This document shows positions 1 to 9,335 of a stretch of DNA of 19,671 nucleotides, in pieces. Positions within the stretch are counted from its first letter, which is position 1; each line of letters begins with the position of its first letter. Made by a program: the position numbers and the translations under genes. The notes under the pieces were generated by a model that worked only from the letters and a program-made list of their open reading frames with translations, made no database searches and had not been told where the DNA came from. Origin of the DNA: Flavobacterium sp. (GTDB taxonomy: Bacteria; Bacteroidota; Bacteroidia; Flavobacteriales; Flavobacteriaceae); the NCBI GenBank assembly GCA_012032075.1, contig JAAURU010000018.1:1-19671 (forward strand), read 5' to 3'.

Positions 1-48
1 GTTTATTCAAATATCTTTTCTTAACACCATTTATCTCGTTAGCTAAAT
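1..48 (-). other. Probable continuation of the toxin frame past the TAG at 43-45
   Basis: The visible frame ends AFAEI then TAG. Adding one T to the three-T run (plus strand 45-47) changes this to AFAEILANEINGVKKRYLNK, open to the window edge. Every other break in this gene is likewise a one-base slip, so the stop may not be real. The alternative is a true stop, with a short ATG frame at 30-28 belonging to a downstream gene; that frame stops after seven codons as written. Confidence 0.4.
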
Positions 49-3000
49 TTCAGCAAATGCTATATTTTTTTTCGTAATTTCGTTAAAATCTAACCCTAGA
101 TTAGTATATGCTTGATATAATTGTTTTCTAAAGGCAATCATTTGTTTTACCACATCAATATTTTCTGTTGATAGTGATGTTAAATCTCTTATGTATCTTG
201 CTCGCATTTCACCTGCTAAGATATTAGTTTCAATTGCAAATGATTCCCATATTTCAAACAAATTATTATGTTGAAGTTTATTTAAATTACCTGAAGCGGT
301 ATTAGCAAAATCATCCAACAAAATTTTTGTTTAGCAATAGTAAGAGCAAGTACTTTATTTAGAACAACTACATCAATCCCTTTATCGCATAACTTTTGAA
401 CACCAACATTATTTTGCGTATTAATTCCTAATTGTTCTAGCTTTTGACATAGTTGACTGTTCTTTGTGTTTCCTACCTTGTTAGGACAAAAGGTACATTT
501 AGGGTTTTCTTCTGTACTTTCTCTTACTACACGGTATATAGGCAAGTTTACTGGAGTACTTCCTGCTTGTGCTGGCTTAATTATTAAATAATCAATTAGA
601 TTATCAATTTTAATAGCTAAAACATCATATAGTTGATCTACTCCTTCAAGCATAACCAATTTTCCTTGTTTTGCAGTAGCATTAGGTGCTTTTTTAATTA
701 AAGTAGTTGCAGTATTTGCAAATTGTTGGGATGCTTGAGTTTCAATTTTTGGAATTATATTTATAATGTCCGTAGTCAAGTCTGTTTTCCCAGCTATCTC
801 AATAGTGTTCTCAATTATATTATCTGCGCTTTTACTAAAAGTTGCTATTGGTGTACCAAGCATTTGAAAAGATAGAGCACTTGCTAATGCTAAGTTTCTT
901 GTTCTGCTCACAAAATCAGTGAAAACTGAAGTGGAATTTTTAATTACAGCACCAACAATTCTAACCGTTTTTGCACTCCATTTATGTTGAGTATAGCTCC
1001 TGCACTATCTTGAACTAAAAGCCCTAATTGATCTTCAGTTACTTCAATTACTCTTTCAATATTATCAAAGATGACTTTCACTCTAAAAGCACCATTATCT
1101 AATTGTCTTATTACATCTCCTGTAGCATCTTTAACTAACAACAAAGCTTTACCACTAGCACTTTTAACAAACTTAAAACTCATTCCAGCATATCTGAATG
1201 GATCAGTTAATCTATCACAATATTTGAATATTTTAATTGTTGTAGAAGCAACTCTACTAACAATTCCAGCACCAGCAACCTCATCTCCTAAACACATAAC
1301 TACTATAGGTCCAGCAATTGAACCAATAAACTCTGCTGTTTCGCAAGGTTTAGTAAGTGTTAGTTTAGATTCTATACCTTGTTTTAAAAAATACCATACT
1401 TTTGGAAAACTCATCCCTTTACCACATGAATCACATGCCAATGTTATTTCATCCTCTAAATAAATTTCCTTTTCACTTATCTGCTCAATAAATTTTGAAA
1501 CATCATCTCTTCCCTTACTACTTAATGGTGAAATTAGGAGTTTTGCAAGATCTGGTACTGATTTAATTACATCTACTAAACCATTATAGACTCCACAGAA
1601 TAATGCAAACTGTATTCTACTTGGAGTAGAATTATTATGATTTAGAATGTTACCATACTCTGGATAAGATTTTAAAAGTTCTGCTACAATTTTATCTTGT
1701 ATTAAAGAAGTGAAATTAAGGTAACTGAATATCTTAGCATATATTGGTTTGTAATTAACATGAGAACAATCATAAATTTCAGCAGGAATTTTCGCTTTAT
1801 TAATTGCACTACTTAACATATCTAACATATCATATGCCGCACTAAAATAATCATCTACTAATTCATACGAAGTTGACACGAACTTTTCGAAAAACGTTTT
1901 CTGCTGCCAGTCTAATTGAGAATCCCATGCCATTAAAGAGGTTTCCATACCTTTATCAAAACTGTCTCCAACTAGAATATTTTTAACTCTAATTTTACCC
2001 TCAGAATTATACTCTACCCAAAAAACAATTTCATCTGGATTTATTTCATACTTAACATTATCAATGAGGATATTATCCCTTCCAGATATGTTTACTAAAG
2101 ATATTGTGGCAATATTATCTTCAATGTTTTGAGATGACAATATAATTTTACCTTTTAAATTATGTCTTTCACGTGTTATTTTATTTATAGAACTAGTTGA
2201 TGTTAATTCTATAAGTTTATCTAATACTTCTTTACTGTATTTATTCTCCTTAATTAAGTTAATAACATTTAGACCAGCACCACCATCTTCATTACCATCA
2301 GCATCACAATTACTGCACGATACATAACCCCAATAAATAGTTCTATTTTCATCTTTTTTCTTAAAATTTTCTTTAATGGCATACTTATTAATATACTGAG
2401 ATAAATCATCTTGATTTAATGTTTTCAAAACATCTTTTAACTCTTGATTATAAATAGTTCTTAAATATTTTCTAAGTCCTACAGGAGCATCATTATTAAA
2501 AAATAAATATATTTTACTATTTGAATCAGGCTCGACTTTGTAGGTATTACAAAATCCGATGAGTCATTTTCATTAACATATAATTTATCTGCTAAATCCC
2601 ATTTATAATTTTTTGAATTCTTAACAAATCCACCTAAAAAACCTTTTGGTGCTAACTCTAAAAATGCAACTGTTTTTTCCTGTCCATTACTTATAAAACT
2701 ATAATCAGGAGCAATTGCATATCCTCCAGCAAGCTCCCCACTCTCATCACTCTGAAACAAATACAACTTCGTTTTAGGATGGCTAATTTGTTGCCAGTGC
2801 ATGTAGGGTAATTTTGCACCACTTGCATAATCCATTAACCAGTTGGTAGAAAAAGCCTCTTTATTATAATCAAATTTCTCCCATGGATGTTCTAGTTCAA
2901 AAGCACCGTGTCCTAGTTCGTGTGCTATTATTGTTGCTAAACGGGAACCTTCGGTTTGTTTTGTTTCTCCTACTCTTGTTTCGTCTGAGAATACAAAACC

Positions 3001-5509
3001 ATATTGTCTGTGCAATGGCATAAACCCAGAAAGTGGTCGTGATGGTTGAATACCTTTGGTAACGAAAACATAGTATTCTGTATCGCTAATGGTTTTAGCT
3101 GCTTTGTATCGGTCTATGAAGGCATTTTGTTCGGTAGTATAATTTGCAATCCAACCACTAGTACCACACTCTAAAGTAGTACTGGCTTCGGTATGGTTTG
3201 GTGCAATGGTTATGTTTAGTGCAACTCCTGCTCCATTGTATATTTTTGTATTGCTACTATATCATCATTTGTTACAGTTGCTCCATTAACTGGTACTAAA
3301 GTTACATTTACAGTGCCTACATTTTTTATAGGAATTACTGTCATGGCACCAATTACTTTCTGTTTTAAAGAATCGGTTTTTATTTTTACTAACGCTAGTA
3401 ATTCATTTTCTCCAACGGTTGTAAATGCTGGTACTTCTATCACTTTTGTAGTTACATTACCAACAGTACTACTTGATTTTTCTTCTACTTTTATCCCTTT
3501 TAAATTAAAGACAATGTCTTTTGGTTTTATAAGTGTATCAGTAATGGTGATTACAGCAGTTACTAAATCGGTGGTTTTTAAACCGTCTTCATTGTTTATA
3601 ACGGCTTTGTAATAAAAAGGATAGTCGTTTCCACTAGCATCTTTTATGGTTTTGTATTGCTTGGCTAGTTTTGGTGGAGCATTGCTGTAGTTTGCGCTAG
3701 AATCATCGAAGGCTTTACTAGCACTGTTATTACTAAAAACTACTTTTGCACCTACATTTGAAAGTGCTGTTACTTCTCCATCGCTGTTTAGGTTTTCAGT
3801 ATTAGAGCTATTAGGAATACCTATTCCTTGTTGCACCAAAGTAACGTTTCCTTGTCCATCCACGTTATATACACTACCGTTACTATCGGTAATAGTAGTG
3901 TTTTCACCTTGGTCAAAATCTAAAATAGCTCCAGTTGTACCTTGTGGAGTGGTAATGATGATTTGTCCGTTTTGAACGGTAATATTTGTTACATCTGTAA
4001 TGACAAAATTAACCTGATAATTATGTACATCGGTTGATTCTTGAAAACCATCTAAATAATCATCTATTATATCTATTACTTCGTTTATATCTAGTATATT
4101 ACCCCAAGTAGGATCGTATTGCGCTTTTACTTCTCCTTCAACTAGTTTAAGCTCAGAGTTTAATTTGATGTTTTCAAATTCTACTGCTATTTTAAGGTTT
4201 TTCAAGTAAGGAGCTTAGTCCACCCTTTCCAGTATAAGATCCTGTTCCTTCTACTTCGGTTATGTGAATAGCATAATCGGCAGCCATAAAACCACTATCT
4301 TTTGCTAAGGCTCATTATATAGCGTTACATTTGTTAAGTCTATCGCTGGTGCAATACCACAATTTATAGCTACTTGATCTTTTTCAGGTTGCGTAAACTG
4401 ATTTATTGCTGAAAACGTAGTTATGTTTCCTAAACAGGTTCCTCCTACTTGGAATTCGTAGGTTTCGGAAGGTTCTAAGCCTAATAACAAGGCTTGTCCG
4501 TTAGCAACTGGTGCGTTGAACCATTCTTCTGTACCTACTTTTCTATATTGCACTACATTTGCTAGATGATTGGTGTTGGTTTGCCACATAATCTTAGCTT
4601 GTGTAGCCGAAGTGGATTGTGCCAAAACAAACTCAGGAGCACTACAATTTCCTGCATAAATGAAATCGTAAATTTCACTATATCCGTTATTATTGAAAAT
4701 AGCGTCTTCACCAAAACCAGGTTGACTAACGGCTTTTACTCTCCATGCATATTTTTTTCCAGCTACTAACTGTGGTAAGTTGAAATTGTAATTTAAAATA
4801 GTGTTATTGAGTGTTTCTTGCCAAACGGGTGCTCCTACAATAAAAGCATAATTAGATGGTGCTTGATTGTCTAAGAGTTCGATTAATTCAAACTGATATT
4901 CAATATTTGTAGCATTGATATGTCGCGGTGTCCAAGTAAAAATAATGTTTTGTGGCTCTTGAAAAAAGATTACTTCATGGTTTGTAGGTACATTTAATAA
5001 GGGTGGATCATTATAAATAAAGTAAAAGAAGGTACATGATTTTGAGAAATGGGTTGATTGGTAACAAAATCATAGACTTCAACACAAAAAGTATAATTTC
5101 CTTGTGGTAAAACACCACTATATTGCAATGGATTAATGCCTTGTAAATTTTGCAATTCGAAATAAGGAGCTAAGTCGATATTGTTTAATTGCAAACTCTC
5201 TCCTCCATTGATAAATAAAGGGGAAGCACCTACAACAACTGGAGTAGATTGTGCATTTATTCCATTGCCTTGTAGGTATAATTTCAGTTTTACTTGTCGG
5301 TTGACAACATTTAAATCACTTGTGAAAATATTAACAAGGTATTTTTGATCTGTAGTGGTGCTGTATTTTGAAATTGCTGATAAATAAGGTGGCAACACAT
5401 TACTGTTTACTTGAACAGGATAAATTTGTGCCCAACCTAATTGTACTATGCATACTAATAAAATAGTATATAATAGACGATTTGCTTTTTTGTATGTACT
5501 ATTTATCAT
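43..5509 (-). CDS. Giant TANFOR-type polymorphic toxin with pretoxin metallopeptidase (several frame breaks)
   Basis: About 1,820 residues when joined, and probably longer. Pieces in order: 5509-4994, about 5015-4305, about 4310-4205, 4205-3216, about 3240-2479, about 2537-944, about 975-282 and 321-43. At each junction one base in or next to a short homopolymer restores sense, giving for example FTFIYNDPPLLNVPTN, AIQKIYNGAGVALNI, PTKVEPDSNSKIYLFF and KQKILLDDFANTASG. The order is: signal peptide (residues 1-27, GWA then QIYPVQ), TANFOR head and FN3 domain (to about 400), a middle region, a metallopeptidase-like module near 860, a helical pretoxin region (about 950-1760) and a short tail. An N-terminal export part plus peptidase plus pretoxin plus variable tail is the layout of polymorphic toxins. 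The peptidase would release the C-terminal effector. The last gene of the operon is the expected place for the cargo. No effector fold can be named with confidence. Confidence 0.75.
240..2400 (-). other. Helical pretoxin region with three CxxC pairs
   Basis: This region spans roughly 700 residues between the peptidase and the C-terminal tail. It contains CSNC near its start, a hydrophobic segment around FALFCGVYNGLVDVIKSVPD, CDSC, a second hydrophobic stretch (ETAEFIGSIAGPIVVMCLG), CTFC with two later cysteines (SQLC, QKLC), and DDFANTASGNLNKLQ. The ENPKCTFCPN and FANTASGNL blocks resemble linkers I remember just before effectors in flavobacterial toxins. The hydrophobic stretches could help the effector cross a target membrane; that is speculation. 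Breaks at about 973-976 and 324-328 fall inside it. Confidence 0.55.
2760..3020 (-). other. Zinc-metallopeptidase-like pretoxin module
   Basis: The sequence shows HELGHGAFELEH (about 2887-2922), which holds HExxH with a third histidine seven residues after the second, followed by NWLMDYASG about 18 residues later, a Met-turn-like motif. HExxH supplies two zinc ligands and the catalytic glutamate in zinc peptidases. The spacing to the third histidine is one residue longer than in classic metzincins (HExxHxxGxxH). I recall HELGHGAFxLxH modules from Bacteroidota polymorphic toxins, where a peptidase upstream of the effector is thought to free it. Self-cleavage here is inferred. Confidence 0.72.
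4630..5430 (-). other. TANFOR-type N-terminal domain
   Basis: After the signal peptide the protein reads IYPVQVNSNVLPPYLSAISK, then NRQVKLKLYLQGNGI, then, past the break near 5015-5022, YNDPPLLNVPTN and QNIIFTWTPRH. These landmarks match what I recall of the TANFOR family (TIGR02542, named from Tannerella forsythia), which sits at the start of large secreted Bacteroidota proteins. An FN3-like segment (KIMWQTNTNHLANVVQYRKV) follows. Confidence 0.75.
5506..5509 (-). promoter_or_regulatory. ATGA start/stop overlap
   Basis: The barrel gene ends CAG ATT AAA TGA and the toxin gene begins ATG ATA AAT, sharing four bases. Such overlaps usually mean translational coupling, so the toxin is probably made in step with the barrel protein. 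It also supports this ATG as the true start, since a full signal peptide follows at once. Confidence 0.85.
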
Positions 5510-7976
5510 TTAATCTGAAATTTTGTTAGGTAATTTTGAATAAAACCATCGGCTAATTTTACTTCTAAACTATCGACAATTGTGTTTTCTTTTTCTTTGT
5601 TTTGCCATTTGGTATAGATTTCTGGTTTTTGCTCCTCTATAATCGTTTGGCATTTTGCTTTCACTTCTTCTACCGAATCATTATCTCTTAAAAATAATAC
5701 TAAATTCAAATGTGACAAGGCAAAGGCATCTTTTTTAGTTAAAGTTACCTTATTTTCCAAAATAGCAGCTTCTACCTGTGCAAGTTGTTCTTTAGTATCT
5801 CTTGTTTCTGTTGTAATTTCTAGCTTGTATTTTTGCATGAAATAGCGTTTGCTAAAAAGATTGGTTTGTCTTGTATTGAAAAGTAATTGTTTAATTGCGT
5901 TTTCTGCTATAGCGTTATATTCTTTATCAAAAGCAGCATACTCATTAACCGTTTCGTTAAAGTTTTCAATTTCTTCTTTTATAAGATTTTCTTTAGCTTT
6001 TAGTGCTTTTTTATTGGTAATAGTGTCATATTCATCTAACAAAAGGAAAATATCGTTTTTTTGTTTTGCTACAACTTGTTGCAAGCTATCTGCATTTTAA
6101 AATTTATCGTTTCTAAATGCTTGTTGATGTCTTTTTTAAGTTGGGGAGCTGTATTTTCAACAACTGTTTCGTTAATTTTTACTTTTAGTGTATTCTTTTT
6201 CAGCAGTTTGTGTTGTTGCTTTTGTCTTCTTTTTTCTTGTTTTCTTTTTTGGTTCCACCAAAAAGTATAATTGTAGCCAAAAGTAATCGTAATTTCATTG
6301 ATACTTGGTTTAGGAGTGGTTCCAGAAGAATTACTAAAAATTTGGGAAGCCGACAAATTGAAATTGTGTTGGTCCCATAATTTATAACTTGAAGTAAACC
6401 TGAAATTAAGGTTTTGGGTCGTAAAATTATCACTAACACTTTGATTAATTGCCGAACTTAATTGGGTGATTAATTTGTCCTTTAAAAATTTCCTACTAGC
6501 TCCTAACGTTGTTCCATAAGTAGAAGCTATATCTGCTCCAATAGTACTGTGTGTAAAGTTTAAAGACGAATTAAAAGCCCATTTTGATTCCAATAATAGG
6601 TGTGAATAATTAGTACTGAAATTATGGAAGGAAGACAATTGTCCTAAACGAATAATACCTCCTTGTTCATTTGCCACTTGGTTGAAAGAATAGTTGAAAA
6701 CTATACTTTTCTTGTTCTTTTTTGTGGGCTCAAAATTATAATTGGTATTTACATTTGCACTTCTCGATAACTGACGGTAATTGATTTGTTCCACATTGTT
6801 CAATTCGGGATTGGTTTGATTGATTTGTGTAAACTGATCTGGATTTGCGTTTGTAGTTGTGGTTTGGTTTGTCAGCGTAAAATTTGAAATCAGCTTTTCT
6901 GAAAAACGAGCCGATGCATTTACAGTTCCTACTAATCTATTGGTAGTGGTTACTTTTTTATTGTCTAAATTATCTCTTTGCACACCCACGTTCATTTGTA
7001 ACATCAACTTATCACTGAAGAAAGGTCTTCCAATGTTGACCATAATATTTTGCAAATCGTTAGCAAAAAAATACGCTCCTAAGGTTTGATAATTAGGATC
7101 TACGCGTTCAAAACTCGTTCCTAAAGTAGTTTTTTGAATTTTATAATCTAACCCAACTTTATAGGCATTGAAATTTTGTGTTGAAGTTCTATTGTTGAAG
7201 AAAAAACTAGATAACCCTATCTTTTCATCGGTTTCTTCTGCTCTTAGATCTTGTGTTAGGGAAGAGTTGGAAATATCTGTATATAGTTTTAAATCTTCGT
7301 TAATTTTGGCTTCAGCCGAAATACTAACTACCAAGTTTTCCTTTGGTGTAACGTCTTTCGCATCTGGAATAACTTGTAAGGAATTGATGAAATCTTTGGC
7401 ATAAAAACCAATTAAGCCCACTTTAAACTTGTCTTTTACATATTCTACTTTACTTCCGTAGCCTATTCTTTTAAAAGCGGGTAATGTATTTGGGTTACCA
7501 TCATCTTCTACTGCTTTTAGAAAACGACCATACATTGCTGAAAATTTGATTGGTCCGTTTGGTGTTAATTCCACACCAGCTCCACTAAACTGATGTCCAG
7601 CTAACGAATAAGGAGAAAAGGTCATGCTAACATCTCCAATATGTGCGGTTACCCATTTGTATTTTGGACTAATACTTAATCTGTTGAAATTAAAAGGTAT
7701 TTTATAATCTAATTGACCTCCTAAATTGGTAAAATTATAAGAAATAGGCATGGAAAAAGAATATAACGACACATTTACATTACCTGTAAAATTGTAAACA
7801 AATGGTTCTCTTGCATTTCTATTAGAATCAAAATAAGTTGCTCCTGCAGCAATTCCTCCACCAATTTTAAAAGGTTTCCCTGAAAATGAACCTAAATCTA
7901 CGGATTGAGACTGTAGCTTTAATGCGCAAAATAATAGAAGTGCAGCAAACGAATATTTAAGGATTATTTTATTCAC
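5506..7976 (-). CDS. Outer-membrane beta-barrel protein with long helical C-terminal tail (one frame break)
   Basis: About 823 residues when joined. The signal peptide MNKIILKYSFAALLLFCALKLQSQ is followed by about 550 residues of amphipathic beta strands (for example VNVSLYSFSMPISYNFTNLG, NVNTNYNFEPTKKNKKSIVF and FNYSFNQVANEQGG). The likely final strand is EITITFGYNYTFWW, with an aromatic end typical of barrels. A very basic segment (NQKRKQEKRRQKQQHKLLKK) and a charged, mostly helical domain of about 240 residues follow. The first frame ends near 6069; the second runs from about 6090 to 5506. Adding one A at the run 6095-6098 joins them as ETINFKNADSLQQVVAKQ. The start lies 11 bases after the lipoprotein stop, and the TGA overlaps the next ATG. 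I cannot assign it to PorP/SprF, TonB or OmpA families from sequence. I infer an export or anchoring pore specific to this operon. Confidence 0.78.
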
Positions 7977-7987
7977 AATTACTTTTA

Positions 7988-9328
7988 TTATAGGCTTTTT
8001 TGCACTTTTATATCGACTAACACATACGAATTTGCTCCATCTGTTACAAAAGATTTTAGCTTTACTACTCCTTTTCTACCATTTGCTGTTACAAAAGGAA
8101 TTATTCTAGGAACAACGGTATTATTAAAAGCACTATTTTGAGCTGTGATTGTTATACCTTGTAAAAAAGTATCATCTGTTATGTTGTCAAAATCGGTTTC
8201 TGTTACAATTGAACAGGAACAATTTTCTTGTTTGTTCGTATATTGTGTTACTGTTGCATTTGGTATATTGGTTAAGCCAAAAGTGGCAGCTTCTGTAGGA
8301 GAAACAAATACATTTGAAGTGAATGTATTTCCTAAACCGAAAAACACTATATCAATTCCGCTTCCATTTTGTGCATTGATTTCACTGCTTTTATATACCT
8401 TTTTTTGTGTAGTGGAATAATAACTTCCTACCGTATTTTGTGCAGAATTGATTCCTAATTTCACATTAGTTTGTGTGCTTAAATTGGCATAAGGTAACAC
8501 TGTAATGTTTTTAATTAAGGTTTGCGTTTGTTTTCCATTTGTTGCTGTTAATTTTATTTGGTAATTTCCGGCAGCATTGAAAATAAAACTAGGATTTTCT
8601 AGGGTTGAATTACTTGGACTTGCTCCAACTACTTCCCAAGTATAAGAAGTTGCACTTATGGTCGAGTTTTCAATAAATACTTTAACGGGTGCGTTGAAAT
8701 TGTCGTCTATTGGTAACACCGAATAATCAAAATTTGTGTTTAATTCTGGTAGGACTTCAAATGTTATGGTTTTTTGTGAGGTAATTCCAGAAGTACTTAG
8801 TGTATTCAGCGTAATAGTTTGTGTACCAACAGTATTAAATAGTACATTTGATGGTTGTGCTTGTGTGGAATTACTAGGTGATCCGTTTGAAAATTGCCAA
8901 TCGTAACTTGCTATATTTTGCGATAAATTAGTTAGTTGAACCTCAACAGGAGCGTAATTATTGATTAGAATTTGGTAACTAAAATCGGTTGTAGGATTTG
9001 AGGTTACTTCAATTTGTTTCTCTATTTCAGAAACTGAACCGTCTTTGTTGGACACTTTTAGTTTTATCGTTTGTGTTCCTGCAACTGTAAAGCTTACTTG
9101 TCCTGGATTAAATTCGGTTGAAGTTGCAGGTGTTCCGTTTTCAAATGTCCACTCAAACTGTTCTCCATTGGTAGATAAATTAGTAAACGTTAGCTTCTTT
9201 CCAGTACTGGTTATGGTTTCTTCAAAAATGAAATCGGCATTAGCTATTAAAATTTCCTCTTTCAAGCAACTTAAAAAAGCAAATAGCATTACAAAAAGTA
9301 AATATTTAGGGTAATTTTTTAACATCAA
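7988..9328 (-). CDS. Outer-membrane lipoprotein with three PKD domains
   Basis: An intact 446-residue protein. The signal sequence ends in a lipobox (FAFLSC, cysteine 21), so it should be lipidated and anchored in the outer membrane. Three PKD/Ig-like domains follow, at roughly residues 28-108, 112-195 and 197-280. They are recognisable from FEWTFENGTPATSTEFNP, YDWQFSNGSPSNSTQAQPSN and YTWEVVGASPSNSTLENPS, each followed by an AGTQTI/AGNYQI strand. The shared WxxxGxxPSNSTxxxP motif shows recent internal duplication. The C-terminal part (about 285-446) is a separate domain that I do not recognise; it contains a CSC pair (KQENCSCSIV) and ends DIKVQKSL. The start follows the FN3 gene stop by 7 bases. 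PKD domains usually mediate protein or glycan contacts, so I infer a periplasmic or surface tether between the barrel protein and the secreted proteins. Confidence 0.85.
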   Translation of the reverse strand: MMLKNYPKYLLFVMLFAFLSCLKEEILIANADFIFEETITSTGKKLTFTNLSTNGEQFEWTFENGTPATSTEFNPGQVSFTVAGTQTIKLKVSNKDGSVSEIEKQIEVTSNPTTDFSYQILINNYAPVEVQLTNLSQNIASYDWQFSNGSPSNSTQAQPSNVLFNTVGTQTITLNTLSTSGITSQKTITFEVLPELNTNFDYSVLPIDDNFNAPVKVFIENSTISATSYTWEVVGASPSNSTLENPSFIFNAAGNYQIKLTATNGKQTQTLIKNITVLPYANLSTQTNVKLGINSAQNTVGSYYSTTQKKVYKSSEINAQNGSGIDIVFFGLGNTFTSNVFVSPTEAATFGLTNIPNATVTQYTNKQENCSCSIVTETDFDNITDDTFLQGITITAQNSAFNNTVVPRIIPFVTANGRKGVVKLKSFVTDGANSYVLVDIKVQKSL

Positions 9329-9335
9329 GAATCAA

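Noticed and set aside
43..5509. Programmed ribosomal frameshifting to join the toxin pieces
   Set aside because: Seven events in mixed directions in one gene, with no recurring slippery heptamer, and similar slips in neighbouring genes. Sequencing error explains this better.
6200..6439. Minus-strand 79-codon frame inside the barrel gene
   Set aside because: It overlaps the barrel reading frame fully and is explained as a shadow of it.
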